This document shows positions 44,304 through 55,130 of a DNA stretch of 64,000 nucleotides, one piece after another (the first letter of the stretch is position 1; each line of letters starts with the position of its first letter). Below the pieces are notes generated by a model that did not search any database, had not been told where the DNA came from, and saw nothing but the letters and a program-made list of their open reading frames with translations. The translations under genes were made by a program, and so were the position numbers. Source of the stretch: Chrysemys picta bellii (lineage: Eukaryota; Chordata; Testudines; Emydidae); contig NC_088791.1 in the NCBI RefSeq assembly GCF_011386835.1, positions 7,006,998-7,070,997 on the forward strand, in the 5' to 3' direction.

Positions 44304-44938
44304 CATGTTACCAGTACGTATTATCTGCACCATACGTGTACGAGTATGTATTAAACACATAACGATAATAGAATAGCAGTGCTTTTAAAATAACCCTGCA
44401 CACTTCTGCTAAGTATCCCATAATCCTTTGCACTCATTGAAGTAAGTTTTGGCTAGAGCAAAGCTGTCAGGATGAGGACAGATGAGTGCTTTACCATAGT
44501 AACAGAAAGGGAGTTATTCTCACAGGTCTGTGCTGGAATGTCCTGAAGGAAAAGGATAAGACTATGATGGTTCTACCCCCGTACAGACCTAGGAGGTGCC
44601 TTCACGCCCCTCGAGCCCTGGAATGCATGTGTTCAGAACCAAGAGATAAGAGGGTACACCAAGGTCCCAGAAAAACAAGGTAGAAAGCTGATTGGCTGAA
44701 TCTAGTTTCAGATGATGTACACTGTACCTTTTACTTGTGAATAGGTTAGGTATAAAAAGTTGATTTTAGGGGTCTAACTTTGGGCGCCCACCTTCTGCAT
44801 AAGATGGATGTAACAACACGGCACAAGATGGCTTCTTGGAGACTGGTATGATTGGGCCAATTGAATGTTTACCTCACCCAGCCCGATCAGATAATTACCC
44901 CAATCAGCTTCTTCCAGAGCCCGAATCAGCCTCTACGT
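44304..44938. other. Possible LTR-derived or repeat block with TATA box
   Basis: It lies between a CR1 tail and a hAT MITE. It contains a strong TATA-like 'GGTATAAAAAGTTG' (44750-44763) followed by 'taactttgggcgcccacc'. This could be the U3-R part of an LTR, but I see no defined ends. No coding sequence is recognised. Confidence 0.35.
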
Positions 44939-45144
44939 CAGTGGTTCTCAAACTTTTGTATTGGTGACCCCTTTCACACAGCAAGCCTCTTATAAATTAA
45001 AAACACCTTTTTTACATTTAACAATATTATAAATGCTGGAGGCGAAACAGGGTTTGGGGGTGGAGGCTGACAGCTCACGACCCCCATGTAATAACCTCGT
45101 GACTCCTTGAGGGGTCATGACCCCCAGTTTGAGAACCCCGACTG
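44939..45144. mobile_element. Charlie-like hAT MITE
   Basis: The ends 'CAGTGGTTCTCAAACTTTTG' and 'CAGTTTGAGAACCCCGACTG' are inverted repeats with the Charlie consensus. Internally 'tggtgacccctttcacac' pairs with the 'gaggggtcatgacccc' region. Flanking 8-mers (CTCTACGT, TAAGTGAT) do not match. Confidence 0.85.
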
Positions 45145-45439
45145 TAAGTGATCAGAGTGCAGGCTCACCTACTCACTCCCTGCACTCTGTCACACTGTAT
45201 TGTCATTGGGCTGTAGCAATGAACCTGACTGATATTGGCTATCTGGGCTCTTGCACATATGTCAGAATGAACCAAAGTGCAGTCGAGCGATTGACTATGC
45301 AGTTTAGCTCAAGTGGTGGAGGGCTGTGCTATAGGTCTGAAGGCCCCAACCCTGCTGATGCCCCATGTGGGGTCACTATAGCTCTACAGGATAAAATTTC
45401 TGTTTTTAAAATGTGTATTTTTTTTTAAATATTAGGACA

Positions 45440-45605
45440 TTACATGTAAAAAAGTATGTTAAAAGGAACATTAAGGTTGCAAAGTCAAGCCCTCTGAAGT
45501 TAGGAAGTGCCAGAATTAAGGTTGCCTGTTCAACCTTAACTCCGCCCCTTTGCACGTATGCTTTATGGCTGTCTTTAATTACATGATCCACATTTCCACA
45601 GCTTC
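45440..45605 (-). repeat. Unclassified interspersed repeat ('AATTAAGGTTGCC' family), inverted copy
   Basis: The minus strand reads 'GGATCATGTAATTAAAGACA', 'gttaaggttgaacaggcaaccttaattctggcacttcctaac', 'gacttgactttgcaaccttaatgttcc' style phrases that match 30104 and 47171 in order. Confidence 0.75.
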
Positions 45606-45769
45606 CCTGCCTCCTTCAGTGCAAAGGATGAACCTGCTCTGTGAATGAATCAGGGTTGTGTAGTGAACGAAGCTGTTGTCTGTGGGACCCCAGCCTCATT
45701 TGTTGCAGAAGTTGGAAGCTCTGCCGTTAAAGAGGCAGGGAACTGCAGGAAGAGGAAGGATGGTCTCAT

Positions 45770-45950
45770 GTTTAAGGCAGTTGAAGGCGGCCATGAAGAA
45801 CTGGATTCTATCCCTGCCTCTGCCACAGAGTTCCTAGGTGATACTGGGAGAGTCACTTAAACCCAAGTTTTCACAGGTGATCCTCATTTCCTGGGTGCCC
45901 GACTTGAGCCGCTCAGGGTCTGATCTGCAGAAGTGGGTGCTGTGCTTGAA
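45770..45950 (+). repeat. MIR-like CORE-SINE
   Basis: 'GGATTCTATCCCTGCCTCTG' 'ccacagagttcctaggtgatactgggagagtcacttaaacc' follows MIR sense order. The 3' half is diverged. Confidence 0.55.
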
Positions 45951-46019
45951 TGCGTAAAGTGCTACGTGCTCTGAAAAACACAGGCACGGGGGGTCTCCGA
46001 CTGGGCCCAGTCAATGAGG

Positions 46020-46720
46020 AGGCCACTCCCCTCCTCCCCCCCCCCCCCCGTGCACCTGCTCCTTATCCTTCCTCTTCCGGGCCCTTTTACACAGACTCCA
46101 CCCACTTGCTCATCCAATCAAGGGAGCTAGATTTATTCAAACATGATGAATTCAGACGTAAACCACCAAGTCCCGAAAGCCTGTCCCAGAGCATGGCTCT
46201 TACCTCCGAGCCGGGGTGAGCAGTAGGGCTCCTCGACAGCGTCCTTTAGCAGCTCCTAGGAGGTGTCCCGGTCTGGGGGTTGGCTTGCAGCTGCCTTCCT
46301 CAAAGATGATACCCTTACAGGCGTCCCAGAGTCAGCCGCCTCCAAGCACTGCTTCAGCTATCTTATAAGGAACCAGCTGCTTGGGGGTGGCGGGTGAACC
46401 CCCCCCCTTCAGGGAGGCTAGCCTGCCCCCCCATCCCTTCTGCCCGAGGCCCCGCCAAAACCCCGAGCGCCCCCCTCCTCCGCCAGAGAAGCCCCGGCCC
46501 ATCCACCCACCTCAGCCAGCCCCCCCGAACTGTAGGTCCTCCGCTGGCCCCAGCACTGCCCCAAGCCGCCCATGGCCATTGGCGGGCCCGAGCTCAGGGT
46601 GGCCGGCTGGAGCTGAGTACCTGGTGCCCCTCCAGCTTCAGGTAGAGAGGGAGGGCGGGGCCTCAGATTGCAACATGGGCGGGGCCACGGCCTAGGTCAG
46701 GGGAGGCTTAGCCTGCCCTG
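46020..46720. other. C-rich low complexity and GC-rich repeat block
   Basis: There are C runs around 46037-46049, 46399 and 46427, and a GC-rich segment at 46385-46720 bounded by 'CAGGGAGGCTAGCCTGCC' and 'GGGGAGGCTTAGCCTGCCCT'. This may be a MITE with palindromic subterminal motifs. There is no coding evidence. Confidence 0.45.
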
Positions 46721-46859
46721 GCCTATGATACCAGCGGCCTGAGGTGCCCTCCCCGCACCAGGTGTTTCTGGTTGGCTTATTTAAGCCAGCTCCAGGCTTC
46801 CTTCCAGGCAGCTCCCTCACACCCTCTCTCTCCCTTGCCTTTGCTCTCTCCCAGGCACC

Positions 46860-47010
46860 CAAAATGAGCTGACATTTTTGACCATTTGGGGAATAACTTC
46901 TGCGCCTCCGTTCCCTTTGTGTGAAACGGGGGTAACACCCCCTCGCCTCAACAGATGCATTCCTCAGTGTCTGCAAAGCACTGAGACAATATGCGGCCAG
47001 CATCACAAAG
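46860..47010 (+). repeat. MIR/CORE-SINE 3' half
   Basis: 'TGCGCCTCCGTTCCCTTTGT' 'gtgaaacgggggtaacacc', then 'gtctgcaaagcactgagac'. Confidence 0.65.
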
Positions 47011-47170
47011 AAGCCCATGGGGGATTCATAATTCTTTATTCAGAGCAGGGTTTGGACAGTGAGCAGAAAATAATGGATTGGGCCACACGCTGAATGAGAA
47101 GGATATAAAGAAAGATTGAATGAAGGCTCATTCTGTGAGCACTGTCCATCCTGGGCACTGAAGGAGGCCG

Positions 47171-47340
47171 GGGTCCTGTGGAAAAAATACCCCGTGATCA
47201 TGTAATTAAAGGCTGTACATAATGCATACACGCAGGGAAGCCTGGGCACCCTTAATACTGGCATCTCCTAACTTTTGAGTGCTTGATTTTGCAACCTTAA
47301 CGTTCTTTTAATGTAATTGGGTTTGGGGCTGTATTTGCTG
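47171..47340 (+). repeat. Unclassified interspersed repeat ('AATTAAGGTTGCC' family)
   Basis: 'CCGTGATCATGTAATTAAAG' 'gctgtacataatgcatacacgcagg', 'actggcatctcctaacttttgagtgcttgattttgcaaccttaacg'. It is a clear relative of the copies at 30104 and 45440. Confidence 0.75.
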
Positions 47341-47949
47341 CCGGGGAAATGCACAGGCAGCCGTGTGCTGAAGGTGTACAAGTGACGTGGCGCGGTCATG
47401 TGGGATATTGCTAGAAGCGAGAGGTGTTTGGGACAAGCAGCGGCTGCAGCCAGCTAGGGAGCTGCCGCTGCCGAGTAACAGCTTCCTGGCAGGAGCTGTG
47501 CGGCAGCCACGCGGGCAGGGCTCAGACATTCATCTCACCCCATAGACTTGACCAGCGCTTCACGGGCCACAGACGAACCCTCCCTTCGAATGATCACATC
47601 ATCGGCCATCACAAACAGCCCCTTTCCTAAGGATCCCCAAGACCTTTCCAAGCTACCTCTTCACCCGCCTCCAAAATGCAGCCACCTCTGGGGTGGAATG
47701 CTGCGGCGGGGGAACCAGCGCACAACAACACTGCGCTGAAGTTTAGGACAGGATGTTAAGAACCCCTCGCCCCCGTATGCAGCTGAAACACATGGAGACT
47801 TTTAGGGAAGTAGAATATATTTAGCCTCATAGGAATTTGGCCAGGACACCGAGGAAACTCCTCTTTGGTCCAGCTGGCCCCCATCACACAGCGTCTGAGC
47901 AACTCATGTGCACGCCTGGATTTTATCCCACAGCCCCTAGCTCTAAGAA

Positions 47950-48065
47950 CGGAGCAGCGGGGTATGTGAAGTAACTTGGCAGCGATCACATAGGACGCCT
48001 GGGCCAGAGCAGGGAATTGTACCCAGGCATCTGCCCACTAGACCGTCTCTCCATTCACCACTGCG
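47950..48065 (-). repeat. MIR/CORE-SINE fragment
   Basis: 'GTGAAGTAACTTGGCAGCGA' 'tcacataggacgcctgggccagagcagggaattgtacccagg', 'cactagaccgtc'. Confidence 0.65.
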
Positions 48066-48204
48066 GTCACCGCAAAACCCCTCCTGCCTCCCACTAGCTG
48101 GGAACAACTCTCGGTAAATGGGCACAACGGGCCATCTGGAGTTTAAAAGGCTCTATAGCCTGTTACAGTCTGTGACTCTGGCCACCTGGATTTAATCGCA
48201 CCTC

Positions 48205-48425
48205 CCAGCTGGGGTGCGCCCAGGCCTTTAGTAAGACGTCTTAGCACATATTTAGAATTGGTCTCAAAGCAATTTACATAGTTCGGTACCGTCCCATTTC
48301 GCAAGTGGGGAAACCGAGGCACAGAAAGGCGACGTGACTCACCCAAGCTTGCACAAGTAGGAACAGAACCCAGGTGTCCTGACTCCCCATCCTGTATTCT
48401 GATCTGCCCAGACCATGTTTCCATG
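48205..48425 (-). repeat. MIR/CORE-SINE
   Basis: 'ctcaaagcaatttacatag', 'CAAGTGGGGAAACCGAGGCA' 'cagaaaggcgacgtgactcacccaagc', 'gaacagaacccaggtgtcctgac'. Confidence 0.85.
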
Positions 48426-48882
48426 GGGAAGGACTAGCGTTCCCAATCTTTATTTCAGGGTGGCCACTGGAATATCCCATCCCCCCTCCTTTAGATAGGC
48501 ATCTGTAGCTGAAATAATCCATTCCCAGACTTCAATTAAGGATGCTGTCTGGGCTGGTTCACTTCACAGTAGAAGGAAACAATATTTCCATGATCTATGA
48601 TACTATACTGCCCTACAAACCACCTGTACAGCAACGTGGAGGTCAGATGATATGTGTTCCACTGCCCTCTACTGGACAGACCCAGAACTCAACTGTGCAT
48701 CATAGGCTCTATACTGGGAGCACTAGAGGACATTCGCTTTCCGTTCAAGTGGCAGGAACCTGTGCTTTGGAACAAGAGGGTCTGCATTCTGCCCCAGCTG
48801 CGTAAGGGAAGATTTGCATGGCCAGGAAGTGCCACGACAGCTGCGCACTGCCAGGTGGCTGTAGATTTTGATCAGGCTAGAG

Positions 48883-49389
48883 CAGTGATTCTCAAACCTA
48901 TTTGATCGGACCCCCCTTCTTTGCATCTGGCGTCGTTTTATGCCGCCCCCCAAATACATATACCACCACCCAGCTCTGAAGGCAGAGCGGAAAGCAGCAG
49001 CGCAGAAGGGTGGCAAAGAGAAAAGTGATATTTGTCGATATCACTTTTCACAGCAGACTTAGTGCCCCATTGACACCCTTATTTCTACACTGCTGCTGCC
49101 ACCCCGGGGCTGGCAGCCGGAGCCCCACCACCTCCAGGTGAGGGGTTGGGGTGCGGGAAGGAGAGCCCGAGCATGGGCTGCCTCCTGATGAGGGACTGGG
49201 GGGGGGGGAAGGAAAGCCTGGGTGGCGGGTCTCTGGCTGTCCCTCGATCCTCGCCTTCCATGTGTGCATGGCCCTTCTGCACGAGCCCCGGCCACCCCGG
49301 GCTGACAACCTGAGCTCTACACACACCCAAAAGAGCACACAGCTCGCGTCTCCTTTGACACCTTCCCGCGCCATAGCCTGAGAACTGCG
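48883..49389. mobile_element. hAT-type non-autonomous element
   Basis: It begins 'CAGTGATTCTCAAACCTATT' and ends 'ATAGCCTGAGAACTGCG', degraded Charlie-type inverted ends. The flanks GGCTAGAG and GTTTAGAG are partly alike. The interior includes a short hairpin, 'AGTGATATTTGTCGATATCACT' in two halves around 49030, and a G run at about 49198. Confidence 0.65.
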
Positions 49390-49529
49390 GTTTAGAGCCC
49401 TGGCTCGCACCTGGCACAGGAACCAGATGTCCTCACAAGTGTGACCCTGGCATCGACACCCCGCCCAGACACAACCCACTTAGCCCAGCGGGAGTGAATG
49501 CGCCTCTGTATTCCCGCCCTGCACGCGGC

Positions 49530-50710
49530 TGTAAATAATCTTTGTGCAAAATATGCCTTGGGAGGTTTCATTTGAAAACCAGCACCTTGCTGGGCAATAA
49601 TATCGTGGTGTAATGTGTTTGGCAACGTTGTGTGTAAAGCTATGAACAGAATCTGAAATCACCACTGACGTGTGTTTATCAGCCAAGTCGGGGGATGGGG
49701 TGAACCAGTTTCCCAAAGACAAACGACACGCTGATGCCTCTAGCCAGGTGCCATCGAAGAGGAAAGGGCCATCATCTGTCCAGTGGCCATTCTTCAGCAA
49801 GGAAGGTGGGTAGGAACAAACAGGTCTGCATCTGAGCCAACAACAGCATGGAACCTTTACCACCCCCAGACTTTTTGTCTCCATCCTCCCAGCGGGAATT
49901 AACTTTATCTAGGGGTAACCCTCAAGCCAATGCATTTCAAAGGGGGACTGAACTATAAAAGGGAGGGGCAAGCCCCCACAAGGGATCTCTCCCTATCCAT
50001 CTCTCTCTCATTCAGGACAAAGGAAACAGTCTATAGACTTCAGGAGCAGATCCTGGCCTAAAACGTAGTCAGCAATGTTCCTGGGAACCTGTGGTAGGAA
50101 TTTCATCTTGAACCAAGTCTAGTTTGTTAAGCTTAGTACTAGGATGCCTTTTCTCTTTATTTTTCTTGTGACCATTTCTGACTTTCATGCCTTAATACAT
50201 GTGCTCACTTAAAACCTCTCTCTCTGTAGTTAAATCAACTTGTTTTATTCTTTCAACCAAACTAATCCAGTGTTGTGAACTGTGTGGTTAGCTCCATTTA
50301 GGGGGGCAGACTGTTGTATCTTGATCTCCGTAGAGGGGCAACGGACCTACTATATCTGGACTGTCCAAGAGAGGGCTGGTCAGTGCAGAACACACTTTTT
50401 GGGGAAAATCTGGGACTGGGAGTATGTTGGGGCCACCCTCCAGGTAGTAACCCAGGCTGGTGGAAGCCAGAGTGTGGCTGGTGTTCACTGGCAGGCGGTT
50501 GGGGTCAGAGTTGCTGGACCAGGGCCGTGGCTAGACACAGATACTCAGGGTGTGACCTGCATGCTGTTTGGCTGGTTGTGTGGAGCCCAGGTTGGGAGCT
50601 ACAGCAGCAAAGCATTGTGGGGCACCCCAGGTTGCAGGGCAGGGGTGACACAGCCCCTCACTGGTCTGGATTGCACCCCAGAATGTCATACCGGGGGCTT
50701 TAAAAGAAAC
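49530..50710 (+). repeat. Unclassified long repeat with TATA-box promoter
   Basis: 'CTGAACTATAAAAGGGAGGG' near 49948-49967 is a strong TATA motif. About 60 bp later comes 'attcaggacaaaggaaacagtc', and further on 'CTTTATTTTTCTTGTGACCA', 'accaaactaatccagtgttg', 'gtccaagagagggctggtcagtgc'. The phrase order is like a high-copy turtle repeat I recall but cannot name. The TATA suggests an LTR or another Pol II retroelement. No coding domain is recognised. Confidence 0.45.
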
Positions 50711-51267
50711 CCAGGGGAAACCTGTGTGTGACTCACATGCCAGGCCATTCAAGGGATCTCAGGGAGGATCAAGGGCTGCAGCATTTTTTAATTAGCAGTG
50801 TTCAGCTAACGAATGAGCTGTTTGCGTCTCCCATTAGCAGTGGTGCTGGATTCTGAAATGAACCACAGCAGGTAGAAAGCTCCCTGCTGGATGCTGAGAG
50901 AGCACACAGGCTGCGACATTAATGCAGGATTCTTCTTAAGCCCTCCTCTCTTCAGAGCACGAGCTCCCCCGCAGCCTCCCAAGAGCTCCTAGGAGAAAGA
51001 GAAAGTCACTTATACTCAAACCTCAGCCAGGATCGAGGGCCTCAGACTCGGCTGCGTCACAATAATGCAAAGCTCCGGAGTCCTGCTGGGTTCCTTGATG
51101 CATCTGGTGCCCACTCTGTCCTGGGGTTGAGGAACGCCTTCTGTATGCACCTGCCCAGAAGACCAGGGCCTTTTCTCTAGGACAAACACCCAGCATCTCG
51201 GACTCACGTTTCTACCACCACCAGGGTTAGGCATGACAACTCCCCCTGCCTGGGGCTGAGAGCACCT
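50711..51267. other. Intergenic DNA, nothing firmly recognised
   Basis: No repeat with clear ends and no exon. Confidence 0.5.
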
Positions 51268-51275
51268 GCTCCAGG

Positions 51276-51398
51276 TAGGGTGACCAGACAGCAACTGTGA
51301 AAAATCGGGACGGGGGTGGGGGGTAATAGGAGTGTATATAAGAAAAAGACCCCAAAATCGGGACTGTCCCTATAAAATCGGGACATCTGGTCACCCTA
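51276..51398. mobile_element. 123-bp hAT-type MITE ('TAGGGTGACCA' family), copy 2
   Basis: The perfect ends are TAGGGTGACCAGA and TCTGGTCACCCTA. A perfect 8-bp target duplication, GCTCCAGG, lies at 51268-51275 and 51399-51406. It is much less diverged than the copy at 31495, so it is probably younger. Confidence 0.95.
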
Positions 51399-51406
51399 GC
51401 TCCAGG

Positions 51407-52660
51407 TGAAACGGCTGCAGAACCTCAGCACTGTGCCTCAGAAGAACCAAAGGCCGACGTCACTATCTCCCAGGCCAGCTTGACGGCGGGTTGAATTCAG
51501 CGCTCCGGGTTCAAAGGCCCTAATGGATCAAGACCTGGCTACCTCAGCGCTCAGCTTATCCTCCATGGGGCCGGGCCAATGCAGATAGAGCCCTAGATAC
51601 GGGGAACAGGGGTGCGCAGCAGCTGGTCACCTTGCCAAAGGTGGAAGCAAGGAGGGGATTCCTTGCCAGTGGAGATCGGACTCGGCCCAAACCTGCCGGT
51701 GTGCACATCCCACCTTCTCACTCTAGCCTGTCCTCAGGAGACGTTCCACCTCTCCATGAGAGCGCGGTTTCTCGCCCCTTCCGACGGCACCAAGACGCTT
51801 CGTGCCCGACTGTGCCCTCAAACTGGTGCTGCGCTCTCCCACGGGCGTCACTAGGTCTTCTGCGGGCACATCGCCTGGCTCTTTGTGCCGCTGTGAGCTG
51901 AGCTGCTCTATGATTTTTTCCCCCCAGTGACTTGTGGGACAACTTGCTCGTCCTGCTGGGCATGCAGGGGGCATGGTGGGAAGGCGCTGGAGGACCTCGG
52001 CATTGGAGTGGTTGACCTTTGCCCTCATTGCAAAGTGGGCGGGTTACCCATCCGAGTGAAAGCCACGCCCAGGCTCTAACCTATCCCCACCTGGGCGAGC
52101 TAGCCCGGTTTGAAAGCACCACTAAATTCAGGCAAGAGGGTCTTATGTATGGGTGGGAGGGCAGCCCCCCAGGTAAGTGCTAATTCTGCAGAGACGACAA
52201 ACCATGGACGCTCTTTGGGACAGGGGCTGTATCACTTTGTTCTGTGTGTGGGCAGCACAATGGGCCCCTCTAATCCATGACTGGGGCACCCAGGTGCTAC
52301 CACAAGAGAAGCTGCACGTTAGCAAGAACTCCCCCGTGTCAGCAGAGAAGGTTTGCACCGGTGATGGTTTCCAAGCACTCTGTCCTGGGGCTCACCAGGA
52401 CCAGTGAATAGGTTTTGGAGTCCCACTGCTGTGTCTGCATGGGGAGCAACGGGCCAAACCATTTTGGTCTGACCAAAAAAAAAAAAAAAGGCTGTTTAAC
52501 CCAAACCAAATATTTTCAATGAAAATTTTCATTTTGATCAAAACTTTTTGTTTTTTTTAAAAAACGGGGTTGGGCAGCCAAATGTTCTGGAGTTTGGGGG
52601 ATTTCCCCACCTCTCCCGGGGGGGGGGGGGCGGGGGGAGACAAGAAAATGAACGGAGGGG
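51407..52660. other. Intergenic DNA with A/T-rich and G-run low complexity
   Basis: An A run lies near 52476-52489, palindromic 'GAAAATTTTCATTTT' near 52520, and a run of about 13 G near 52619. No gene is recognised. Confidence 0.55.
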
Positions 52661-52664
52661 AAAG

Positions 52665-52815
52665 AAACGTTGTGGAATCTCCGTCACTAGAGGTTTTTAA
52701 GATTAGTTTAGACAAATACACATTGGGGGTGGTCTAGGTGGACTCGGTCTGGCCTTAGCATGGGGGGATGGACCAGATGACCTCTAGAGGTCCCTTCCGG
52801 TTCTGAAAGTTTTCT
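52665..52815 (+). mobile_element. CR1 LINE 3' end
   Basis: 'TTGTGGAATCTCCGTCACTA' 'gaggtttttaagattagtttagacaaatac', then 'ggaccagatgacctctagaggtcccttccggttctg': the CR1 3' end in sense orientation. Confidence 0.85.
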
Positions 52816-52912
52816 ATGAAAAACTGGAAATTTATCATTTTATTAAAAAAAAAAAAACCCCAAAGAATTCAGGGGGGAAAAGGCAAATGAAATGATTTTA
52901 TTTATTTATTTT

Positions 52913-53237
52913 GAAATCATAGAATCATAGGACTGGAAGGGACCTCAAGAGGTCATCTAGTCCAGTCCCCTGCACTCAAGGCAGGACTAAGTATTATCTA
53001 GACCATCCCTGACAGGTGTTTGTCCAACCCGCTCTTAAAAATCCCCAATGATAAAGATTCCACAACCTCCCTAGGCAATTTATTCCGGTGTTTAACCACC
53101 CTGACAGTTAGGAAGTTTTTCCTAATGTCCAACCAAAACCGCCCTTGCTGCATTTTAAGCCCATTGCTTCTTGTCCTATCCTCAGAGGTTAAGAAGAACA
53201 ATTTTTCTCCCTCGTCCTTGTAGCAACCTTTGTTGTT
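52913..53237 (-). mobile_element. CR1 LINE 3' fragment
   Basis: It opens 'AATCATAGAATCATAGGACT' 'ggaagggacctcaagaggtcatctagtccagtcccctgc' and continues through 'ttaggaagtttttcctaatgtccaacc'. It is tail-to-tail with the plus-strand CR1 at 52665. Confidence 0.9.
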
Positions 53238-53870
53238 GAAACACCAGCCTTTGTGTTAATCAACACGCTTAACTGACATGTTTGCGAAAGACACATCAAT
53301 GTCCTCGTCTAGAGAGAGTCTCAGATCTGGGCATAGGTTAGCGTCCCCTTGTTTCAAAGGTTCAGCAAGGCTGACTTGGCGCAATGCACATGACTGCGGG
53401 CGTTCTCCTGAGTTCAGTGCAAACAATACTAACAGGTCAGAGTAGCTGATCCCTACATTTGACTGCCAAAAAAGAAGAGTAGCCCATTTAAAAAGTGAAA
53501 TATCGTGGAGAATGATTAACGAGCAGCTGGCGGGATGCCACAGGGCAGCGTGATGTGGACGTGGAGAGTCCAGCTCCCATCTGGGTGCATCAGAAAGGTG
53601 GAGACGCTTAAAGATGCGACATTCTCCTGCGCTCAGGGTGGAGAAGGCTGGTCTAATGATTAGGGTGCTTGGGAGACTTGCGCCCAAGGGTCTGCTCCAC
53701 CCAGATGCCTGGTATGACTGTGGACACGCCCCTGAGGCTGTTTGTCTCAGGTTGCACTAAAGAGGGAAAAGCCCTCAGAGATGATGGTGATCGAGGTCAG
53801 ACCTAAGATAGACAAATGAGGTATGACCGGGGGGCGGTTAGATTACTATAATGGAGCTTTGATGGTCAGT

Positions 53871-54184
53871 GAACATAAGAACGGCCACACTGGGTCAGAC
53901 CAATGGTCCATCTAGCCCAGCATCCTGTCTCCAACGGTGGCCAATGCCAGGTGCCCCAGAGGGAATGAACAGAACAGGGCAGTTATCGAGTGATCCATCC
54001 CCTGTTGTCCACTCCCAGCTTCTGGCAAACAGAGGTTCAGGGACACCCAGAGCCTGGGGTTGCATCCCTGAGCATCTTGGCTAATAGCCATTGATGGACC
54101 CAATCCTCCCTGAATGTATCTTGTTCTTTTTTGAACCCTGTTACGCTTTTGGCCTTCACACCATCCCCTGGCAACGCATTCCAG
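53871..54184 (-). mobile_element. CR1 LINE 3' fragment
   Basis: 'AACATAAGAACGGCCACACT' 'gggtcagaccaatggtccatctagcccagcatcctgtctcc' through 'tcttttttgaaccctgttacgc' to 'ctggcaacgcattcc' is the antisense of the 3' half of the CR1 at 42375. It is broken at the right by the MITE at 54184. Confidence 0.9.
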
Positions 54185-54407
54185 GGTATGTCTGTGCTGC
54201 AGGAAAAGACCAGTGGCTGGCCCGGGTCAGCTGACACGGCTCGGGCTGCCGGGCCGTAAAATACGAGTGCGAATGCTTGGGCTGAAGCCCGAATGTCTAC
54301 ACTGCTATTCTGAGCCCTGCAGCTCGAGCCCCGTGAGCCCACGTCAGCTGATCCGAGTTCCAAGACTCGCTGCCGCGGGTTCTCTTATTGCATTATAAAC
54401 GTACCCT
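54184..54407. mobile_element. MITE of the 'GTCTACACT' family
   Basis: The left end is GGGTATGTCTGTGCTGCAGG and the right end ATAAACGTACCCT. The interior has 'aatgtctacactgctattc' and CpG-rich 'cagctcgagccccg'. It follows the CR1 fragment without a gap. Confidence 0.6.
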
Positions 54408-54499
54408 CGGTGCTTAAGAAGCTTGCAAGGAATCTGCTTTATTCTGTGGCTGGTTCCAACTGGCTGCACGTAACAAGCGCCTCACAGCACCTTGGCAAG

Positions 54500-55130
54500 A
54501 GTCTATGGGTGACGCTTGGCTATTAAAGGCACAGGCCCATCCGCGTGGTCGGAGCCTGGGAACAGAGCTGTGGGTTGGCGCCTGCTGCCGTGCAGCTGAG
54601 GGAGGGGATCAGTGCCAGGGGCTAGGGCCGCATGGCTGGAACTGGGGGCCAGAGGCCGACCGAAGCGCCCTGGCCGGAGCCAGGGTGTCAGCACAAAGCC
54701 CCGTGGTTGGAGACCGCAGCCTGCCGTGCAGCTGGGGCTGGGGGTCGGCGCCAGGGGCCAGCGCCTGCCACTGCGCGGCCCGAGCTCAGGACTGGAGCTA
54801 GCACCTGCTGCCACCCAGCGGGAACCAGCGGCTGGAGGCTGAAGCCCCGCAGCTGGAGGCCAGGGCCCTGTGGCCTGAGCCGGGGGGCAGTGGAGGGGGT
54901 CAGCACCCACAGCCCCATGGTCGGAGAACTGGGGCCGCATGACCAGGTTCCTGAAGCCCCGCAGCTGGGGGCCAGGGCCGTGTGGCCTGAGCCGGGAGGC
55001 AGTGGAGGGGGTCAGCACCAACAGCCCCACGGTCGGAGAACTGGGGCCGCGTGACCAGGTTCCTGAAGTCCCGCTGCTGGAGCCAGCCGCCCAAACCCCG
55101 TCCCCCAAGGTGGGCCAAGAACTCGCCTTG
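54500..55130. repeat. GC-rich minisatellite, 112-bp late unit
   Basis: Looser 'gccgcatggctggaactgggggccag' phrases lead into a clear tandem duplication with a 112-bp period: 'AGCCCCATGGTCGGAGAACT' at 54911 and its near copy at 55023. Frames stay open on both strands over this stretch (243 codons minus, 164 codons plus), as expected when a unit lacks stops. No domain is recognised. Confidence 0.8.
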
